64,000 nt of DNA, from the NCBI RefSeq assembly GCF_000742135.1, contig NZ_KN046818.1:4538295-4602294 (forward strand). The letters run 5' to 3'. The notes under the pieces are model-generated. The model was not told the origin of the DNA, ran no database searches, and worked only from the letters and a program-made list of their open reading frames with translations. Numbering within the stretch: position 1 is the stretch's first letter; every line of letters starts with the position of its first letter. This DNA comes from Klebsiella pneumoniae (lineage in GTDB: Bacteria; Pseudomonadota; Gammaproteobacteria; Enterobacterales; Enterobacteriaceae). The translations under genes were made by a program, and so were the position numbers. Of the stretch, positions 59,001 to 64,000 are shown piece by piece.

Positions 59001-59670
59001 GACTCACCTTCGCTAATTCACTACGCATTTGATCAATGACTTGCTTGTAGTCCGGCTGACCGAAGATCGCCGAACCGGCAACAAACATATCCGCACCCGC
59101 CGCGGCGATTTCGCCGATATTGCTGGCTTTCACGCCGCCATCCACTTCCAGGCGGATGTCGTAGCCGGACGCATCGATGCGCTGGCGCACTTCACGCAGT
59201 TTATCCAGCGTCTGGGGAATAAAGGACTGGCCGCCAAAGCCCGGGTTAACCGACATCAGCAGGATCACGTCCAGCTTATCCATCACGTAATCGAGGTAGC
59301 TCAGCGGCGTCGCCGGGTTAAACACCAGGCCCGCTTTACAGCCGTGCTCTTTGATAAGCTGCAGGCTGCGATCGACGTGTTCGGAGGCTTCCGGATGGAA
59401 GGTGATAATGCTGGCGCCGGCTTCGGCAAAATCAGGAATGATGCGGTCGACCGGCTTCACCATCAGGTGAACGTCGATTGGCGCGGTAATACCGTAATTA
59501 CGCAGTGACTTCAGCACCATCGGGCCAATCGTCAGGTTTGGCACGTAGTGGTTGTCCATAACGTCGAAGTGCACGACATCCGCACCCGCCGCCAGCGCCT
59601 TCGCGGTATCCTCACCCAGACGGGCAAAATCAGCCGACAGAATCGAAGGGGCAATCAAATACTGCTTCAT
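58993..59670 (-). CDS. rpe: Ribulose-phosphate 3-epimerase
   Basis: 225 residues, TIM barrel. The metal histidines and aspartates are in [18 protein letters not shown] and LEVDGGV. It interconverts ribulose- and xylulose-5-phosphate. ATG 59670 is preferred: AAGGAG lies 8 bp upstream, whereas the frame start at 59676 has none. It lies 17 bp after dam. Confidence 0.97.
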   Translation of the reverse strand: MKQYLIAPSILSADFARLGEDTAKALAAGADVVHFDVMDNHYVPNLTIGPMVLKSLRNYGITAPIDVHLMVKPVDRIIPDFAEAGASIITFHPEASEHVDRSLQLIKEHGCKAGLVFNPATPLSYLDYVMDKLDVILLMSVNPGFGGQSFIPQTLDKLREVRQRIDASGYDIRLEVDGGVKASNIGEIAAAGADMFVAGSAIFGQPDYKQVIDQMRSELAKVSHG

Positions 59671-59687
59671 CCGCATCTCCTTGAAAT

Positions 59688-60515
59688 TTATTTGGTCTTA
59701 GGCGGACGGTAGAGCGCTAATAGCTCGTCCACCTTTTTACGCGTACCACCGTTGCTGCTGATGCTGCGCCGAACCTTCACAATATGCGTTTCTGCCGCGT
59801 TTTTATACCATTCCTGCGTCAGCGGCGTGCGGTGGTTGGAAATCAGCACCGGGATGCGCTTTTTCATCAGCGATTCCGCCTTTTGCGCCAGCAGTACCTG
59901 TTGTTCCAGGTTGAAACTGTTGGTGTGGTAGGCGGTAAAGTTCGCCGTCGCCGTTAGCGGCGCATAGGGCGGATCGCAATACACCACTGTGCGGCTATCC
60001 GCACGTTGCATGCACTCTTCGTAAGATTCGCAGTAAAACTCGGCGTTTTGCGCCTTCTCGGCGAAATGATAGAGCTCAGCTTCGGGGAAATAGGGCTTTT
60101 TATAACGGCCAAACGGCACATTGAACTCGCCGCGCAGATTGTAGCGGCACAGGCCGTTGTAGCCGTGACGGTTCAAATACAGGAACAGCACCGCGCGACG
60201 CAGCGGATCCTGGCTTTGGTTAAATTCATCACGATACAGGTAGTAGCGCTCAGCGACGTTATTTTCCGGGGTAAACATCTCACGGGCGGCGGCGACGTAT
60301 TCGTCGGTGCGCAGTTTGACGATGTTGTACAGGCCGATTAAGTCACTGTTGATATCCGCGAGGATATAACGAGAAAAGTCGGTATTAAGAAATACCGACC
60401 CGGCGCCCACAAAGGGCTCGATCAAGCACTCGCCTTCCGGCAAATGCTTTTTAATATCGTCAAGCAGGGGGAACTTTCCCCCTGCCCACTTCAGAAAAGC
60501 GCGATTCTTTTTCAT
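59688..60515 (-). CDS. dam: DNA adenine methyltransferase
   Basis: 275 residues (E. coli 278). It methylates adenine in GATC, used in mismatch repair, SeqA control and replication timing. SAM motif [10 protein letters not shown] and catalytic DPPY (YCDPPYAPL) are intact. Confidence 0.97.
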   Translation of the reverse strand: MKKNRAFLKWAGGKFPLLDDIKKHLPEGECLIEPFVGAGSVFLNTDFSRYILADINSDLIGLYNIVKLRTDEYVAAAREMFTPENNVAERYYLYRDEFNQSQDPLRRAVLFLYLNRHGYNGLCRYNLRGEFNVPFGRYKKPYFPEAELYHFAEKAQNAEFYCESYEECMQRADSRTVVYCDPPYAPLTATANFTAYHTNSFNLEQQVLLAQKAESLMKKRIPVLISNHRTPLTQEWYKNAAETHIVKVRRSISSNGGTRKKVDELLALYRPPKTK

Positions 60516-60593
60516 GCTGCCTAACTAATTACACGTTCTCCGGCTGTGGAGAAAGCTCCGACAGCATCCTGCGCTTAAGACTACCCCACGGCA

Positions 60594-61880
60594 TTATTTC
60601 AGGTCAGCCTGAACCTGATGCAGCGGTTTTGCCCATGGATTTTTCGCCTGCACGTCCGCCGGCAGCGAGGTGACAGCACGTTTCGCTTCATCTTTCGATG
60701 CATAGATACCGCTCACCAGCACGTACCATGGTTGGCCGTTACGCGACGTTTCATAGACAACATATTTATCCAGCTTCTCTTTCTTCGCCCAGTTGTTGAG
60801 GTTGTCGTAGTTAGAGGAGCTGCTGAGCTGCAGAGTATAGTGACCCGACGGCGCAGTTTTCATTGAGCTGACGTCACCTGCCGTCTTCCCGCTCTTCGCT
60901 GCCGGCGCTGCCGCAGCTGCCGTTGCCGCTGGCGCTGCGGTCGTCGTGGTCGGCTTGCTCTGAGCGGTGGCCACCGGTTTGCTTTCGCTGACGGACGTTT
61001 TCGCCGGAGCGGTGGTCGCCGTGCTTTCAACATGCTTCGGCTGGACCGGCTTTGATTCTACCGGCGTTTTCACCACGGACTGTGGCTTCGACTGCGGCTT
61101 CGCTTCGATAACGGTATGCTTACGTTCAGCCGGACGCGGGGTCGCTGCTGTCTGACGCTCGGTCGCCTGGCGCGGCGCCGCGGTGCCATTGGCGCCATTC
61201 CGGATTGGCGCGACGGTAGCCGGTTCAGTCGGCAGCGTCGAGTTAGCCACGGCGCCGTCCAGTTGGCCCTGCTGCTGGGTCAACGCATTGTTCAGATCGC
61301 CCTGAACTTCGATACGCTGCTGGCCCTGCGGCGCAACCGCTGCCTGGCCCTGCGTCGGGTTCGCGGCAATAGGCGGTACCGTTACGTCCTGCTGTGAGGT
61401 GCTGTTAGCGGCGGCAGTCTGGTCCTGGCCGGCAGCAGGCATGCTGGCGGACTGGTCGTCAGACAGATTAATGCTCTTCTCGCCGGAAGCGGTCTGCTGG
61501 CTGGAAGATGATGGCGATTTCAGTGCGGAACCGATACCCACGATCAACAGCAGCAGCACCAGAATCCCCACACCCATCATGATGTACTGGCGGGAGGCCG
61601 GTTTGGCCGGCGCTTTTTTACGCTTGCGCGGACGACGCTCTACAGGCTGCTCTTCGAGCATCTCCTCGTCTTGCGCATCCAGTTCTTCTTCGAACTCTTC
61701 CTCTTCACGCTCGCGACGGGCCTTACCAGCGCGCGTCGGACGGCCTTCATCGGCATCAAGATCAACATCGTCAAAATTGATCTGCGGATCGGCATCACGC
61801 TCGGAAGACTGACGGGAACGACCAGCACGACGATCGTTGCGATCGGCTTTCATATCGTCTTCTGGTTTGAAATCATCCAT
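60594..61880 (-). CDS. damX: Cell-division SPOR-domain protein DamX
   Basis: 428 residues. A charged cytoplasmic part (1-95), one membrane segment (about 99-120, [17 protein letters not shown]), a long Ala/Thr/Pro/Lys-rich periplasmic linker and a C-terminal SPOR domain (about 345-428) that binds denuded septal peptidoglycan. It is in the aroK-aroB-damX-dam run. Confidence 0.96.
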   Translation of the reverse strand: MDDFKPEDDMKADRNDRRAGRSRQSSERDADPQINFDDVDLDADEGRPTRAGKARREREEEEFEEELDAQDEEMLEEQPVERRPRKRKKAPAKPASRQYIMMGVGILVLLLLIVGIGSALKSPSSSSQQTASGEKSINLSDDQSASMPAAGQDQTAAANSTSQQDVTVPPIAANPTQGQAAVAPQGQQRIEVQGDLNNALTQQQGQLDGAVANSTLPTEPATVAPIRNGANGTAAPRQATERQTAATPRPAERKHTVIEAKPQSKPQSVVKTPVESKPVQPKHVESTATTAPAKTSVSESKPVATAQSKPTTTTAAPAATAAAAAPAAKSGKTAGDVSSMKTAPSGHYTLQLSSSSNYDNLNNWAKKEKLDKYVVYETSRNGQPWYVLVSGIYASKDEAKRAVTSLPADVQAKNPWAKPLHQVQADLK

Positions 61881-61964
61881 TTAACACCCCACTAAAAGGC
61901 TTATGCTCACGATTATTGCACATCACCCGAAATGATAACGCCGCGCGAACGCGGCCAGACCTTC

Positions 61965-63059
61965 TTATTGTTGCGCCTGCTGAGTATCAGCAATCGCGCC
62001 AAGAACCACATCGTGCGGCACTCCGCCGCGCAGCTCGCTGCTTCCTATTGCGAGCGGGAGCACCAGCCGCATTTCGCCAGCCAGTACCTTTTTATCGCGC
62101 ATCATATGGGGCAAATACGCCTGCGCACTCATTTCCTGCGGGCCGCGTACCGGTAAGCCTGCACGCTTGAGCAGCTCGATAATGCGCTGAGTATCCTGCG
62201 CGCGGAACTGCCCCAGCCGTTCGGACGTGCGTGCCGCCATCACCATACCTGCCGCCACCGCTTCGCCATGCAGCCAGTTACCGTAGCCCATTTCCGCTTC
62301 GATAGCATGGCCGAAGGTATGTCCAAGATTGAGTAAAGCACGTAACCCGGTTTCACGCTCGTCGGCTGCCACAACCTCCGCTTTCAGTTCACAGCAGCGG
62401 CGAATGCAGTACGCCATGGCGGTATCGTCCAGCGCCAGCAGCGCATCAATGTTGTTTTCCAGCCAGCTGAAGAATTCACCATCCAGGATCACCCCGTACT
62501 TGATGACCTCAGCCAGTCCGGAAGCGAGCTCGCGCTTCGGCAGAGTTTTCAGACAGTTAAGATCAACTACCACGGAAACCGGCTGCCAGAAGGCGCCAAT
62601 CATGTTTTTGCCGAGAGGGTGGTTCACTGCGGTTTTGCCGCCGACCGACGAGTCGACCTGCGACAACAGGGTGGTAGGGACCTGGATGAAACGCACGCCG
62701 CGCTGATAGCTTGCCGCGGCGAAACCGGTTAAATCACCGATCACCCCCCCGCCAAGCGCCACCAGAGTGGTGTCGCGGCCATGTGGTTTTTGCAACAGCG
62801 CAGTAAACACGGTATCCATCACCGCCAGGCTTTTGTATTGCTCGCCGTCTGGCAGAATGACGCTGTCAACGTTGACCCCTGACTGCTCCAGCGCAGAGCG
62901 GACGGTATCCAGATAAAGCGGCGCCAGCGTTTCGTTGGTGACCAGCATAGCCTGGTCGCCCGACTTGAGTGGCAGGAAGGAAGCTGGATCGTTAAACAAA
63001 CCAGCCGCGATGGTAATCGGGTAACTACGTTCCCCGAGGGTAACAGTAAGCCTCTCCAT
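61965..63059 (-). CDS. aroB: 3-dehydroquinate synthase
   Basis: 364 residues (E. coli 362). It converts DAHP to 3-dehydroquinate. NAD motif ([14 protein letters not shown]), [15 protein letters not shown] and the zinc histidines in GHTFGHAIE and HGEAVAAG are intact. It lies between aroK and damX. Confidence 0.98.
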   Translation of the reverse strand: MERLTVTLGERSYPITIAAGLFNDPASFLPLKSGDQAMLVTNETLAPLYLDTVRSALEQSGVNVDSVILPDGEQYKSLAVMDTVFTALLQKPHGRDTTLVALGGGVIGDLTGFAAASYQRGVRFIQVPTTLLSQVDSSVGGKTAVNHPLGKNMIGAFWQPVSVVVDLNCLKTLPKRELASGLAEVIKYGVILDGEFFSWLENNIDALLALDDTAMAYCIRRCCELKAEVVAADERETGLRALLNLGHTFGHAIEAEMGYGNWLHGEAVAAGMVMAARTSERLGQFRAQDTQRIIELLKRAGLPVRGPQEMSAQAYLPHMMRDKKVLAGEMRLVLPLAIGSSELRGGVPHDVVLGAIADTQQAQQ

Positions 63060-63114
63060 AACGCGACATCCACCTCAATGACTATTACTCTGACGCACTT
63101 TTATTAAGCCAGAA

Positions 63115-63636
63115 TCAGTTGCTTTCCAGCATATGAATAATCTGGTTCGCGACGACTTTCGCACTCTGATCGTCTGTGCGGATAGTCACATCGGCGATCT
63201 CTTCATACAGCGGGTTACGCTCGTCAGCCAGCGCTTCCAGCACTTCACGAGGCGGCGCATCGACTTGTAGCAAAGGACGCTTTTTATCGCGCTGCGTACG
63301 GGCCAACTGCTTCTCGATCGTAGTTTCCAGGTAGACCACCACGCCGCGGGCGGAGAGACGGTTACGCGTTTCACGGGATTTTACAGAGCCGCCGCCAGTC
63401 GCCAGCACAATCCCCTGTTTTTCCGTCAACTCATTGATAATTTTCTCTTCACGGTCGCGGAAGCCTTCTTCGCCTTCAACATCGAAGACCCAGCCCACAT
63501 CAGCGCCAGTGCGTTTCTCAATCTCTTGATCAGAATCGTAAAATTCCATGTTGAGCTGTTGGGCTAACTGGCGCCCAATAGTGCTTTTGCCGGCACCCAT
63601 AGGCCCAACCAGAAAGATATTGCGTTTCTCTGCCAT
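63115..63636 (-). CDS. aroK: Shikimate kinase I
   Basis: 173 residues. The P-loop [12 protein letters not shown] and the shikimate-binding region are intact. It lies 55 bp before aroB. The 270 bp upstream, to hofQ, hold no gene or clear promoter that I can support; a weak AAACAC/GTGTTT repeat lies at 63872-63890. Confidence 0.98.
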   Translation of the reverse strand: MAEKRNIFLVGPMGAGKSTIGRQLAQQLNMEFYDSDQEIEKRTGADVGWVFDVEGEEGFRDREEKIINELTEKQGIVLATGGGSVKSRETRNRLSARGVVVYLETTIEKQLARTQRDKKRPLLQVDAPPREVLEALADERNPLYEEIADVTIRTDDQSAKVVANQIIHMLESN

Positions 63637-63906
63637 TTTTTCGGTACTACTAAGACTATTCGTTAATGATAAACCCGCTTCGCAGACACCCAGCGCCGCA
63701 GGGCATGAACTGAAACCTCATATGCAATAGAGCGAGAGTCAGACTAAAAATTATCTCAATACTCCGGCTGGTTTGGCAACTGAATAAAATCGCCGGACAA
63801 TAAAGGGAGGATTGATGTCGTACCCGACTCTCAAATCGGTACCCCTTGTATGCTAAATCCGTCCTCACGTCAAACACCTGAAACGTGTTTAGCATGAAAA
63901 ACCTGC

Positions 63907-64000
63907 TTAACGTACTGCCAGAATCCGTGGCGTAATAAAGACAACCAGTTCGCGACGTTCATTATCTTTCCCGTCACGACGAAACAGACGTCCCAGTACC
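63907..64000 (-). CDS. hofQ: HofQ secretin-like protein, C-terminal end (5' part outside window)
   Basis: The last 30 or so codons read VLGRLFRRDGKDNERRELVVFITPRI, the C-terminal end of the secretin domain, then stop. The match and position before aroK fit HofQ, the type IV pilus-like outer-membrane secretin used in DNA uptake. The rest lies beyond the right edge. Confidence 0.85.
   Translation of the reverse strand, partial: VLGRLFRRDGKDNERRELVVFITPRILAVR

Noticed and set aside
63637-63906. A gene or regulatory RNA in the aroK-hofQ spacer
   Set aside because: Only a weak AAACAC/GTGTTT repeat without T-run and a short frame (63656-63895) without similarity or ribosome site are seen.

Overview
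The window is a chromosomal housekeeping segment of an enteric gammaproteobacterium. Protein lengths, gene order and intergenic regulatory sequences match the Escherichia coli rrnD–str–S10–spc–alpha region and the crp–nir–dam region almost gene for gene. Divergence from E. coli, the GC-rich codon use, a cytosine deaminase gene between tsgA and nirB, and no nirC between nirD and cysG point to Klebsiella or a close relative. The genus is inferred from memory of families, not from a search.

Region by region: (1) 1-1600 holds the 5' part of a 16S rRNA gene on the minus strand with its leader, boxA and tandem P1/P2 promoters. (2) 1600-11900: yrdA (+); a minus-strand run yrdB-aroE-tsaC-yrdD-smg-dprA; the plus-strand run def-fmt-rsmB-trkA-mscL; then arfA, zntR and yhdN on the minus strand. 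(3) 11950-25850: the alpha, spc and S10 ribosomal operons, all minus strand, with promoters, the S4, S8 and L4 autoregulatory regions and terminators. (4) 25900-27300: a small orphan prepilin peptidase, bfr and Fur-box-preceded bfd. (5) 27380-33720: the str operon (rpsL-rpsG-fusA-tuf), tusDCB and yheO. (6) 33850-42900: fkpA, slyX, slyD, yheV, kefB-kefG, the ABC-F gene yheS, yheT-yheU and prkB. (7) 42900-51220: yhfA, crp, yhfK, argD, pabA, fic-yhfG, ppiA, tsgA. (8) 51215-57170: codA and the assimilatory/respiratory nitrite operon nirB-nirD-cysG. (9) 57200-64000: the minus-strand run aroK-aroB-damX-dam-rpe-gph-trpS and the 3' end of hofQ.

Functionally the window centres on translation: rRNA, about 28 ribosomal proteins, both major elongation factors, RNA polymerase alpha, SecY, formylation and deformylation, tRNA and rRNA modification, and ribosome rescue. 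Around this core lie envelope and ion homeostasis (trkA, mscL, kefBG, fkpA, ppiA), iron storage (bfr/bfd), global carbon control (crp), shikimate, folate and arginine synthesis, and anaerobic nitrite reduction with siroheme supply.

I see no insertion sequence, prophage, CRISPR array, tRNA gene or integron. Nothing here amounts to a clearly new system. The best points for a second look are the nirC-less nir operon with codA beside it, the Fic/YhfG pair with a degenerate catalytic motif and an intact inhibitory motif, the domain-reduced prepilin peptidase, and several regulatory sites readable base by base (ArgR, FNR/NarL, CRP, Fur, arfA hairpin).
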